This document shows positions 14,905 through 21,284 of a stretch of DNA of 21,284 nt, piece by piece. The stretch covers positions 1 through 21,284 of the forward strand of contig DATGMB010000099.1 in NCBI GenBank assembly GCA_035293845.1, written 5' to 3'. This DNA comes from DATGMB01 sp035293845 (lineage in GTDB: Bacteria; Acidobacteriota; Terriglobia; Bryobacterales; Bryobacteraceae). The position numbers were made by a program, and so were the translations under genes. How positions within the stretch are numbered: position 1 is the stretch's first letter; every line of letters begins with the position of its first letter. Below the pieces are notes generated by a model. That model was given only the letters and a program-made list of their open reading frames with translations, was not told the DNA's origin and did no database searches.

Positions 14905-14924
14905 GGGCCGGCCGTGGCCGGCCC
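14905..14924. repeat. GGGCCGGCC-type palindrome upstream of yicC
   Basis: Perfect 9-base arms GGGCCGGCC and GGCCGGCCC surround two bases, followed by CCTGCGGGG. The same core recurs at 18967-18990, and a variant with the same TGCGGGG tail occurs at 16586-16603. It is probably a dispersed REP-like element. Confidence 0.6.
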
Positions 14925-14979
14925 CTGCGGGGCGAGCGGTGCATCCGGGGTTTCCTAATATCCTGGCGGAGGCGCGGCC

Positions 14980-15870
14980 ATGAAGGTCCGCAGTATGACC
15001 GGCTTCGCCCGCGTTCGGCGCACGGTCGAGCAGGGCGAAATCACGGTCAGCCTGAAGGGCGTGAATCACCGCGGGCTGGACCTCCACTTCCATATGGCCC
15101 CGGAGCTCGAAGGGCTGGAACATGAGATCCGGGCGGTCATCAAGGCCGGCGTGGCGCGCGGGCACGTGCAGGTCCATGTGGCGCTGGCGCGCACTGCCGG
15201 CGAAGCTCCGGCGGTCAACCGCGAGCTCCTGAGTGCCTATTTGCGCGCTTTTCGGGAGGCGGCGGCGGAGTTTCAGCTCCCCGGCGAACCCGATCTCAAT
15301 TCGGCGCTGCGCATCCCGGGCATGCTGAGCACCGGGGGCGAGGCGGAGCTGGGGGACACCCTGGCGCGGGCGGTGGTCGAGACGGCCGCGGAAGCGGTCA
15401 CGGTGTTCAATGTGTTCCGCGAGCGGGAAGGCGCGGCGACTGCGGAAGAGATCCGCGCGCGCTGCCGCGGCTTGTGCGGCATGGTGGCGCGCATGGAGGA
15501 GATCCGCGCCGGCGCGGTTCCGGCTTTCCAGCGCCGCCTGCGGGAGCGCCTCTCCGAGCTGCTGCACGGCGCTACGATCGACGCGCAGCGGCTGGCGCAG
15601 GAGGCCGCGATTCTGGCGGACCGCAGCGATATCGCCGAGGAGCTGGTGCGCCTGCGCACGCATGCCGCGCACCTCGATGCGATGCTGACGGGCGGCGGCG
15701 AAATCGGCAAGCGCCTCGACTTTCTGCTCCAGGAAATGAATCGCGAATCGAACACGATTCTCTCCAAGACCGGCGGCCTGGGCGACCTCGGCCTGACGAT
15801 CACGGACCTGGCGCTGGCCGCGAAATCGGAGATCGATAAGATCCGCGAGCAGTCGTTAAACGTGGAGTAG
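14980..15870 (+). CDS. yicC: YicC-family endoribonuclease
   Basis: A 296-residue YicC/YloC-family protein; members have been described as endoribonucleases acting on structured or small RNAs. It has the N-terminal 'MTGFARVRRTVEQGEITV', 'GVNHRGLDLHFHMAPEL', and the C-terminal DUF1732-type end 'GKRLDFLLQEMNRESNTILSK', closing with 'EIDKIREQSLNVE'. ATG 14980 follows a GGAGG Shine-Dalgarno by seven bases; a TAATAT at 14956-14961 could be a -10 box without a clear -35. It is followed by gmk, rpoZ and coaBC, a conserved order in several phyla. The gap to gmk is filled by a palindromic repeat. Confidence 0.93.
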   Translation: MKVRSMTGFARVRRTVEQGEITVSLKGVNHRGLDLHFHMAPELEGLEHEIRAVIKAGVARGHVQVHVALARTAGEAPAVNRELLSAYLRAFREAAAEFQLPGEPDLNSALRIPGMLSTGGEAELGDTLARAVVETAAEAVTVFNVFREREGAATAEEIRARCRGLCGMVARMEEIRAGAVPAFQRRLRERLSELLHGATIDAQRLAQEAAILADRSDIAEELVRLRTHAAHLDAMLTGGGEIGKRLDFLLQEMNRESNTILSKTGGLGDLGLTITDLALAAKSEIDKIREQSLNVE

Positions 15871-15893
15871 CGGAGGAGAATGAGAGATTCATC

Positions 15894-15965
15894 TGACGCA
15901 GAGACGCAGAGACGCAGAGGAAGGCTGATCTCATGCTCTCTCTGTGTCTCTGTGTCTCTGCGTCA
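15894..15965 (+). repeat. Long inverted repeat of the 'ACGCAGAG...CTCTGCGT' type between yicC and gmk
   Basis: Left arm 15894-15919 (three tandem GACGCAGA units) pairs with right arm 15940-15965 over 26 bases. There are only two mismatches, both of which become G-U pairs in plus-strand RNA, so the hairpin is best formed in the sense transcript. It ends six bases before the gmk ATG. A diverged copy lies at 16887-16955. Confidence 0.85.
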
Positions 15966-15971
15966 AGAGGC

Positions 15972-16631
15972 ATGACCACAGTTTTCATCATCTCCGCCCC
16001 CTCCGGCTCGGGGAAATCGACGCTGGTGGCGCGGCTGCTCGAGCGGGTGCCGCGGCTGAAGTTCTCCGTGTCGTATACCACGCGCAAGCCGCGCGGCGCC
16101 GAAATCGACGGGCAGAACTATCATTTTGTGTCGCGCGCGGACTTCGAGCGCATGCTCGCAGACGGCGAGTTTCTGGAATGGGCCGAGGTGTTCGGCAATT
16201 ACTATGGGACCCACCGCGGGGTGCTGGAACAGGCGCGGGCGGAGGGCCGGGACCTGGTACTCGACATCGATGTGCAAGGTGCGAGACAATTAAAGGATAA
16301 AATTCCCGGTGCCGTCAGTGTGTTCATCCTGGCGCCGTCCCGCGAGATCCTGGAACAGCGGTTGCGGGCGCGGAGCGAGGACCGGAACGAGGTGATCGAA
16401 CGGCGCCTCCGGGAAGCCGCGGAAGAGATTCGCAACTATCACGCGTACGATTATGTTCTGGTCAATCGGGACCTGGAGGAATCGCATGAAACGCTGGCCT
16501 CCATCGTGCGTGCCGAGCGGGTGCGGCGGACCCGCATGGAAGAGGAAATCCGGCCGATTTTGGAAACGTTTATCACGCCCGTAGGGGCCGGGCAAGCCCG
16601 GCCTGCGGGGACTGACGAGGTATCGAAGTAA
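15972..16631 (+). CDS. gmk: Guanylate kinase
   Basis: ATP:GMP phosphotransferase of purine nucleotide salvage and synthesis. The 219-residue product has P-loop 'SAPSGSGKST' (8-17), 'SVSYTTRKPRGAEIDGQNYHFV', 'GEFLEWAEVFGNYYGT', 'LVLDIDVQGARQLK' and a lid region 'RLRARSEDRNEVIERRL'. I chose ATG 15972 because the P-loop family start follows it; an upstream in-frame ATG lies inside the palindromic repeat. The AGAGG in front is very close to the ATG and directly abuts the repeat hairpin. The last dozen or so residues are encoded by another palindrome (16578-16610) and look like an added tail. The stop overlaps rpoZ by one base. Confidence 0.95.
   Translation: MTTVFIISAPSGSGKSTLVARLLERVPRLKFSVSYTTRKPRGAEIDGQNYHFVSRADFERMLADGEFLEWAEVFGNYYGTHRGVLEQARAEGRDLVLDIDVQGARQLKDKIPGAVSVFILAPSREILEQRLRARSEDRNEVIERRLREAAEEIRNYHAYDYVLVNRDLEESHETLASIVRAERVRRTRMEEEIRPILETFITPVGAGQARPAGTDEVSK
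16578..16610. repeat. GGCCGGGC-type palindrome inside the 3' end of gmk
   Basis: A perfect stem GGCCGGGC (16586-16593) and GCCCGGCC (16596-16603) with an AA loop is extended by CCCGTA against TGCGGG with one wobble. It shares the GGCC-TGCGGGG end with the element at 14905-14931. It encodes roughly the 'PVGAGQARPAG' stretch near the guanylate kinase C-terminus. Confidence 0.6.
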
Positions 16632-16882
16632 TGGCTGATCGAGCCCCACGCAACAACGCCCACTGCACTCTGCCGGACGATCCGGAGCAGAGCACTTACC
16701 GGTTCATCATTGTCGCGGCAAAGCGCGCGCGGCAGCTTCAGGGAGGCGCGCGCCCGGTCCTGCCCACGTCGTCGAAGAAACCGACCATCATCGCGATGGA
16801 GGAAGTCCGGCGCGGGCTGGTGAAGTACAGCCTGACCGGCGAAGCCCCGGAGCCGGAGATTCCGGTCGAGCCCGTACTGTAG
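16631..16882 (+). CDS. rpoZ: RNA polymerase omega subunit
   Basis: An 83-residue protein with the omega core 'YRFIIVAAKRARQLQGGARP' and 'KKPTIIAMEEVRRGLVKYSL'. Omega chaperones beta-prime assembly into RNA polymerase. The ATG shares one base with the gmk stop (TAATG), a strong sign of coupled translation. An acidic, proline-rich tail ('EAPEPEIPVEPVL') is usual. The rpoZ-gmk pairing is widely conserved. Confidence 0.93.
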   Translation: MADRAPRNNAHCTLPDDPEQSTYRFIIVAAKRARQLQGGARPVLPTSSKKPTIIAMEEVRRGLVKYSLTGEAPEPEIPVEPVL

Positions 16883-16886
16883 TTCC

Positions 16887-16955
16887 TGACGCAGAGACGC
16901 GGAGACACAGAGGTCTCGAATCGCATTTTCTCCGCGCCTCTGTGCCTCTGCGTCA
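16887..16955 (+). repeat. Second copy of the 'ACGCAGAG...CTCTGCGT' inverted repeat, between rpoZ and coaBC
   Basis: Left arm 16887-16913 and right arm 16929-16955 share perfect ends (TGACGCAGAG with CTCTGCGTCA). Inside the arms most differences are purine or pyrimidine transitions. It starts five bases after the rpoZ stop and ends 18 bases before the coaBC ATG. It has the same orientation and setting as the copy before gmk. Confidence 0.8.
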
Positions 16956-16973
16956 AAGGCGCTCTCCCGGCTT

Positions 16974-18173
16974 ATGAAAATCCTTCTCGGTGTTGGCGGC
17001 GGCATCGCGGCTTACAAGGCGGCGGAGCTGGCGCGGCGCTTGATGCAGGACGGGCACGAGGTGCAGGCCGTGATGACGGCGGCGGCGTGCGAGTTCGTGC
17101 AGCCGCTGACCTTCGCGGCGCTCACCGGGCGCAGAGCCCTGACGGATCTGTTCGCCATCGAGGCGGCCATCGAGCACATCGCCGTCGCGCAGGAACATGA
17201 GTTGCTGGCGATCGCTCCGGCGACCGCGGACCTGATGGCGAAGCTGGCGCACGGGCTGGCGGACGACTTCCTCTCCACGCTCTACCTGGCATTTACCGGA
17301 CCCGTCGTGCTGGCGCCCGCGATGAACGTCAACATGTGGCAGCACCCGGCTACACAGGCCAACCTGGAGACCCTGCGGCGGCGAGGACACCGCATCGCGG
17401 AGCCGGGGAGCGGATATCTGGCCTGCGGGATGACCGGCCCGGGGCGAATGGCCGAGCCGGAGGAGATCGCGGCGGCGATCGGCGCGGAAATGCGCCGCCG
17501 GCGGGATTTCGAAGGCGAGGTCGTGCTCATCACGGCGGGACCGACGCAGGAGCCGCTCGACCCGGTGCGCTACATCTCGAACCGGTCGAGCGGCAAGATG
17601 GGATACGCGCTGGCCGAGGCCGCGGCGGCGCGCGGCGCGCGCGTGGTGCTGGTTTCCGGCCCGGTGCACCTGGCACCGCCGCGCGGCGTCGAACTGCTGG
17701 CCGTGCGCACGGCCGCCGAGATGCGCGAGCAGGTCCTGGAACATCTCCCGGAGGCGGCAGTCGTGATCAAAGCCGCCGCCGTCGCCGATTTTCACCTCGG
17801 CAAAGTGCCGGCCCAGAAGGTCAAAAAAACCGCCGCTCGGATATCGCTGGAGCTCGACCCGACGCCCGATATTCTGGCGGAAGTGGGCCGCAAGAAGGGC
17901 GACCGGCTGCTGATCGGCTTTGCGGCCGAGACCGAAAACCTGGAGCAGGAGGCGCGGCGCAAGCTCGATAGCAAGAACTGCGATATGGTGGTCGGGAACC
18001 TGGTCGGCGGCGCGGATAGCGGGTTCGAATCCGATCGCAACCAAGTCATCCTGGCGCTGCGCACCGGGGAGACCATTTCCCTGCCCCGCGCCTCCAAGCG
18101 CGAAATCGCCGACCGCATTCTCGACGAAGCCATCAAACTGAGACTAGCCCTGCATGCCGCCCCTGGACGCTGA
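16974..18173 (+). CDS. coaBC: Bifunctional phosphopantothenoylcysteine decarboxylase / phosphopantothenate-cysteine ligase
   Basis: Coenzyme A synthesis: the CoaB half joins cysteine to 4'-phosphopantothenate and the CoaC half decarboxylates the product using FMN. The 399-residue protein has the CoaC half first: 'GVGGGIAAYKAAEL', active His68 in 'IEHIAVA', 'APAMNVNMW' with Asn118, and the lid 'GYLACGMTGPGRM' with Cys151. The CoaB half follows: 'LITAGPTQEPLDPVRYISNRSSGKMGYALA', given here as adjoining blocks 'LITAGPTQEPLDPVR' and 'SNRSSGKMGYALA', plus 'GFAAETEN'. All key residues are present. The gene overlaps the uracil-DNA glycosylase start by 20 bases. No clear Shine-Dalgarno is seen; the region before the ATG is set by the repeat. 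Confidence 0.95.
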   Translation: MKILLGVGGGIAAYKAAELARRLMQDGHEVQAVMTAAACEFVQPLTFAALTGRRALTDLFAIEAAIEHIAVAQEHELLAIAPATADLMAKLAHGLADDFLSTLYLAFTGPVVLAPAMNVNMWQHPATQANLETLRRRGHRIAEPGSGYLACGMTGPGRMAEPEEIAAAIGAEMRRRRDFEGEVVLITAGPTQEPLDPVRYISNRSSGKMGYALAEAAAARGARVVLVSGPVHLAPPRGVELLAVRTAAEMREQVLEHLPEAAVVIKAAAVADFHLGKVPAQKVKKTAARISLELDPTPDILAEVGRKKGDRLLIGFAAETENLEQEARRKLDSKNCDMVVGNLVGGADSGFESDRNQVILALRTGETISLPRASKREIADRILDEAIKLRLALHAAPGR

Positions 18174-18951
18174 CGAGCTGAAACGATACCTGGAATTTTA
18201 CCGGGACTTGGGAGTGAAGGAACTGTACCGAAAGGGGATTGGGGATCGGGGGTCGGGGATTGGAGAGCGCGGCGCCGCGGCGCTGCCGGCGGAGCAGGGG
18301 GTGCCTCAAGCCGCCTCGGCGCCCGGTCCCCCAACCCCCAACCCCCAACCCCCGCCGGAGGCGAGCCGATCTGCTGAATCCGGCAGCCTGCTTCCCATCC
18401 TGGAAGACATCGGCGATTGCAAGCGCTGCCGCCTGCATGAAGGGCGGACGCACATCGTATTCGGAGTGGGGAACGAGCACTCGCCGCTGGTTTTCGTCGG
18501 CGAGGGGCCGGGGGCCGATGAAGACGCCCAGGGCATTCCGTTCGTCGGGCGGGCCGGGCAGTTGCTGACCCAGATGATCGAGAACACCGCAAAGCGCGAA
18601 GGGATCCCGCTGAAGCGGGACGATGTCTACATCTGCAACGTGGTGAAGTGCCGGCCGCCCAACAACCGCACCCCGGAGCCGGACGAGATGGAGATCTGCG
18701 GGCAGTTCCTGTTCCGCCAGCTCACCACCATTCATCCGAAGGCGATCGTTGCATTGGGTGGGACGGCGGCCCGCGCGCTGACGGGGCACAAGGAAGGCGT
18801 TACCAAGATGCGCGGGAAGTGGTTTCAGTGGCGCGACATCCCGGTGATGGTGACGTATCACCCCTCGTTCCTGCTGCGGGCGTATAACCAGGATGCGAAG
18901 CGGGAAGCCTGGGAGGACCTGAAGAAGGTCCTCCATTTCGTGTACGACTGA
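18154..18951 (+). CDS. Type 4 (4Fe-4S) uracil-DNA glycosylase with a repeat-encoded linker
   Basis: Removes uracil from DNA to start base-excision repair. The 265-residue product has iron-sulfur cysteines C89 and C92 ('CKRC') plus C166 and C182. It also has motif A 'GEGPGADEDAQGIPFVGRAG' (117-136), 'CNVVKCRPPNNRTP', and the C-terminal motif 'HPSFLL' (236-241). The N-terminal segment 'DELKRYLEFYRDLGVKELY' is as in family members. Residues about 27-67 (Gly/Arg-rich, then 'PPTPNPQPPPEA') are encoded by a G-rich/C-rich inverted repeat inserted in frame, lengthening the linker before the cysteine cluster. Its start overlaps the end of coaBC, so it is the last gene of the long operon. Confidence 0.92.
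   Translation: MPPLDADELKRYLEFYRDLGVKELYRKGIGDRGSGIGERGAAALPAEQGVPQAASAPGPPTPNPQPPPEASRSAESGSLLPILEDIGDCKRCRLHEGRTHIVFGVGNEHSPLVFVGEGPGADEDAQGIPFVGRAGQLLTQMIENTAKREGIPLKRDDVYICNVVKCRPPNNRTPEPDEMEICGQFLFRQLTTIHPKAIVALGGTAARALTGHKEGVTKMRGKWFQWRDIPVMVTYHPSFLLRAYNQDAKREAWEDLKKVLHFVYD
18234..18353 (-). repeat. G-rich/C-rich inverted repeat inserted in the uracil-DNA glycosylase gene
   Basis: The left arm (18234-18263) is a run of GGGGATT/GGGGATC-like units. The right arm (18327-18353) is CCCCCAA units. They pair with mismatches that are mostly transitions and that become G-U pairs in minus-strand RNA, so the element is stronger in antisense orientation. The G-run spacing would also allow G-quadruplexes. 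It keeps the glycosylase frame open. Confidence 0.75.
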
Positions 18952-18966
18952 GGGACTGCGGAAGCT

Positions 18967-18990
18967 GCGGGCCGGCCCTGGCCGGCCCGC
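18967..18990. repeat. GGGCCGGCC-type palindrome between convergent genes, possible terminator
   Basis: Eleven-base perfect arms (GCGGGCCGGCC and its complement) around two bases lie between the uracil-DNA glycosylase stop and the Crp/Fnr gene stop. The core is identical to that at 14905-14924. It may help end both transcripts, although no T-run follows. Confidence 0.55.
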
Positions 18991-18999
18991 GGATCGCCT

Positions 19000-19707
19000 T
19001 TAGCCGCCGGCGCTCATCGCGGTGTGGAGATGAGGCAGGTCGACGCCCTGCTCGCGCAGGATCGACTGGATCGCCGCGCTGTAGATGTCCATGTGCTTGC
19101 GCGAGTAGCGCAGCAGACCGAGACGGCGCAGCCGGTTGAGCTGGAACGTCACGATCTCACGCGAGGTGCCGACATACTCGGCCAGCGTGTGATGGGTGAG
19201 GGCGCCGATTCGCGTCGCGCCATCGGCCATCGGAGTGCCGAGCGTGTCGCCGAGTTGGAGCAGCGCGAGCATCACGCGTTCCGGCGTCTTGTAGACAGCC
19301 ATGCTCTCGATGCGGTCCTGCAGCTCGATGCACTGACGCACCAGATGCTGGGACAACGCGAGGCCGAGGCGCGGCTCGCGTTCAATCTGCTGCTCGATCT
19401 CGGCGGCAGTCCAGGACATCACGGTGACGTTGTCGAGCGCCGTAGCGCACTCGGTGCGCCGGCCCCCGCCCACCAGCGAGCACTCGCCGAAAATGCCTTC
19501 GGCGGAGACGACACGGGCCACCATCTGGGCGCCGTCGTCGGACGTGTTCGCAATCTTAACCCGGCCGAGAATGACCACGTACAGGTGGTCGGACGGTTGT
19601 TGGGGATCGTAGATGACGCGGCGCTTCGCGAACTCCTGTACGGGTTTGCGGGGAAGGTACGTCAGCGGATCCTCGTATGTGAACATTGAGTCTCTGAGCC
19701 GGTTCAT
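19000..19707 (-). CDS. Crp/Fnr-family transcriptional regulator
   Basis: A 235-residue regulator with an N-terminal cyclic-nucleotide-binding-like beta barrel ('VIYDPQQPSDHLYVVILGRV', 'GIFGECSLVGGG', 'TECATALDNVTVMSW'), a dimer helix, and a C-terminal winged helix ('ALTHHTLAEYVGTSREIVTF', then 'NRLRRLGLL'). No FNR-type cysteine cluster is seen at the N-terminus, so it is not an iron-sulfur oxygen sensor of that kind; the ligand is unknown. I chose ATG 19707 because GGAGGG lies seven bases upstream; the longer upstream frame is non-conserved intergenic sequence. It is divergent from an RND adaptor gene, with a palindrome between. Confidence 0.88.
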   Translation of the reverse strand: MNRLRDSMFTYEDPLTYLPRKPVQEFAKRRVIYDPQQPSDHLYVVILGRVKIANTSDDGAQMVARVVSAEGIFGECSLVGGGRRTECATALDNVTVMSWTAAEIEQQIEREPRLGLALSQHLVRQCIELQDRIESMAVYKTPERVMLALLQLGDTLGTPMADGATRIGALTHHTLAEYVGTSREIVTFQLNRLRRLGLLRYSRKHMDIYSAAIQSILREQGVDLPHLHTAMSAGG

Positions 19708-19822
19708 AAACAGCCCTCCGTGTAAACTGTGTGAACTCTGATGGTCGTTAAGCCTGATGTACAGGTTATCTCCAATCCGAAAAACGGCACTATCGGCGAT
19801 TTGACTTAGGTGATAAACGGCA

Positions 19823-19838
19823 GTGTGCGATTTCACAC
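19823..19838. promoter_or_regulatory. GTGTG-N6-CACAC palindrome, candidate Crp/Fnr-type operator
   Basis: A perfect inverted repeat lies 116 bases upstream of the Crp/Fnr ATG and about 200 bases before the adaptor gene. It resembles Crp sites (TGTGA-N6-TCACA) but lacks the inner A/T pair. A further TTCACAC half-site occurs on the minus strand at 19729-19735, close to the regulator start. The rest of the 326-base gap (19708-20033) holds no gene or promoter that I can defend. Confidence 0.4.
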
Positions 19839-20033
19839 GCGAGGTCGGCCAGCTAACCGCAAATGAGGGTAAACGTGAGTGACTCAGGGGTGGGTGAAGG
19901 AGTGCAAATTTGTGACGGGGCAGTTTCGGATCAGATTGCCGGATTGCTCCCCCGGCAAGTTTCCACGAGCGCGTGGCATGCGCGCGGCTTCGCACACGCT
20001 GGCATCGCCTTTGCCGGCTGAGCCGGTGTGCGG

Positions 20034-21284
20034 ATGGGGGCGGCGGAATTCGCGGTCCTGAGCGGGGCGCTGGCGGCCGCGGGATGCGCGAAACAGCGCG
20101 AGTTACCCACGGCGGAGGCAGCAGCGCCGGTACGGCTCGCCACCGCGGCGCGGCAGACGATCCGGCGGGTCATCACCGCGGACGCGACACTGTACCCGGT
20201 GGAACAGGCCGACGTGATGCCGAAGATTTCTTCGCCGGTGGCACGGTTCTACGTGAACCGGGGCGACCACGTGCGCGCCGGGCAGCCGCTCGCGCGCATG
20301 GAAAATCGCGACCTGCTGGCGGCGGCGCGGGCGGCGCACGCGCAAACGGCGCAGGCGCAATCCAACCTGAGGAACACTGCGGGCGCCACGGTCCCGGAAG
20401 CGGAGACGAAGGCGCGCGCGGACCTCGCCGCGGCGCGGCAAGCGGCGGATTCGGCGCGGCGCCTGCTGGACAACCGTCGGTGGCTTTACGAGCAGGGCGC
20501 GCTGGCCCGCAAGCTGGTAGATGAGGCGCAGACGCAGTATGCCCAGGCGGCCGCCGAGTGGAAGACCGCCGAGGAGCATCTGCGCGCCCTCGAGGCCGTG
20601 GCGCGGCGCGAGCAGATCGCGGCCGCGGAGGCGCAGGTGCGGCAGGCGCGGGAGCAGGCGGAATCGGCCGAAGCGCAGGCGGGGTATGCGATCGTGCGGA
20701 GCCCGATCGGCGGCGTGGTCGCCTCCCGCCCGCTGTACCAGGGGGACATGGCCAGCACCGGGCAGCCGGTCGCTACCATCATGAACATCGCGAGCGTCGT
20801 AGCGCGCGCCAACGTGCCGCAGACCGAGGTTTCCCGCATCCGCGTGGGCGACGCGGCGACCATCCGGGCGCCGGGCGGAGACGTGGAGGCGCCGGGGCGC
20901 GTCACGGTGGTGAGCCCGGCGGCAAATCCCGGCACGACGACGGTCGAGGTCTGGGTCCAGGCGCTAAATCCGCGCGAAGAGTTGAAGCCGGGGGAGACGG
21001 TGCGGACCTCGATCGTAACCGCGACCGTGCCCAATGCCATCGTAGTGCCGGAATCGGCGCTAGTGGCGACTCCGGAGGGCCAGACCGTGGTGTGGACGGT
21101 AACGCGCGGCCGCGCGCACGCGAACGCGGTCGCAATCGGAGCACGCCAGGGCGGCGCGGTGCAGATTCTGGCCGGCATCGCGGCGGGCGCGCGGGTGATC
21201 GCAGAGGGTGCGCTGGGACTGGAGGAAGGCGCGCGGGTGCGGGTCGAGCACGCCGCGCCCGCCCTCACCCGGGCGGCGCCGGGC
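20034..21284 (+). CDS. RND efflux periplasmic adaptor (membrane fusion protein) lipoprotein, 3' end outside the window
   Basis: HlyD/AcrA-type adaptor that links an inner-membrane RND pump to an outer-membrane channel. The first 417 residues are present. The signal sequence ends in a lipobox-like 'LAAAGC', so it is probably lipid-anchored. A lipoyl half-motif 'ISSPVARFYVNRGDHVRAGQPLARM' is split over the usual coiled-coil hairpin (Ala/Gln/Arg-rich, 'ARAAHAQTAQAQSNL' to 'AEAQVRQAREQAESAEAQAG') and resumes as 'AIVRSPIGGVVASRPLYQGD'. Beta-barrel and membrane-proximal domains follow ('LKPGETVRTSIVTA', 'VVPESALVATPEGQ'). GTG 20028 is an alternative start; an in-frame stop lies just upstream at 20019. 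No Shine-Dalgarno is clear. The pump gene presumably follows beyond the window. Confidence 0.88.
   Translation, partial: MGAAEFAVLSGALAAAGCAKQRELPTAEAAAPVRLATAARQTIRRVITADATLYPVEQADVMPKISSPVARFYVNRGDHVRAGQPLARMENRDLLAAARAAHAQTAQAQSNLRNTAGATVPEAETKARADLAAARQAADSARRLLDNRRWLYEQGALARKLVDEAQTQYAQAAAEWKTAEEHLRALEAVARREQIAAAEAQVRQAREQAESAEAQAGYAIVRSPIGGVVASRPLYQGDMASTGQPVATIMNIASVVARANVPQTEVSRIRVGDAATIRAPGGDVEAPGRVTVVSPAANPGTTTVEVWVQALNPREELKPGETVRTSIVTATVPNAIVVPESALVATPEGQTVVWTVTRGRAHANAVAIGARQGGAVQILAGIAAGARVIAEGALGLEEGARVRVEHAAPALTRAAPG

Noticed and set aside
15894..16955. CRISPR-like array
   Set aside because: The GACGCAGA units are arms of hairpins without regular spacers, and only two copies occur, about 1 kb apart.
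19708..19995. N-terminal extension of the Crp/Fnr gene to 19995
   Set aside because: The open frame continues upstream but lacks similarity to the family; GGAGGG seven bases before ATG 19707 fixes the start.

Overview
This is high-GC bacterial chromosome from a Gram-negative organism; I see lipid A/LPS export genes, a porin relic, an RND adaptor lipoprotein and an AsmA-type protein. The best guess is an Acidobacteriota genome of the Bryobacterales/Solibacter type. The reasons are the secreted protein with an N-terminal carboxypeptidase-regulatory-like domain, the yicC-gmk-rpoZ-coaBC-uracil-DNA-glycosylase gene order, and the dispersed palindromic repeats. This assignment is inference; no rRNA, tRNA or CRISPR array was found.

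Left part (1-7718). The window opens inside a type II NADH dehydrogenase gene. A tightly coupled plus-strand operon follows: XdhC, a MocA-like nucleotidyltransferase (both for maturing molybdenum hydroxylases) and a 774-residue AsmA-like protein. Convergent to it, on the minus strand, lie an S1/P1-type zinc nuclease and, upstream of it, a secreted protein with a carboxypeptidase-regulatory-like domain. That pair appears to be read from one promoter through a structured leader. A KDPG aldolase gene points the other way.

Accessory middle (7719-11930). A RES-type toxin (NAD+-degrading family) is preceded directly by an unusually long antitoxin-like protein. Next is a divergent metal-responsive locus: a CsoR/RcnR-family repressor with a nickel/cobalt-type ligand set on the minus strand, and an NRAMP-superfamily transporter with non-canonical metal-site residues on the plus strand. 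Both promoters overlap one CsoR-type operator. Downstream come a one-helix small membrane protein and the deleted, frameshifted remains of an OprB-type porin. The apparent logic is metal-responsive control of a cation transport set whose outer-membrane part is decaying.

Right part (11941-18951). A long same-strand run of housekeeping genes: a Trm112-like zinc protein, a heptosyltransferase-family GT9 enzyme, an MsbA-like exporter, YicC, guanylate kinase, RNA polymerase omega, CoaBC and a type 4 uracil-DNA glycosylase. It is peppered with palindromic repeats: two 'CTCTGCGTC' hairpins just upstream of gmk and coaBC, GGCCGGCC-type hairpins (one inside the 3' end of gmk), and a G-rich/C-rich inverted repeat inserted in frame inside the glycosylase.

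Right end (18952-21284). A Crp/Fnr-family regulator on the minus strand is divergent from a periplasmic adaptor lipoprotein gene of an RND efflux system, which runs off the window. A GTGTG-N6-CACAC palindrome lies between them.
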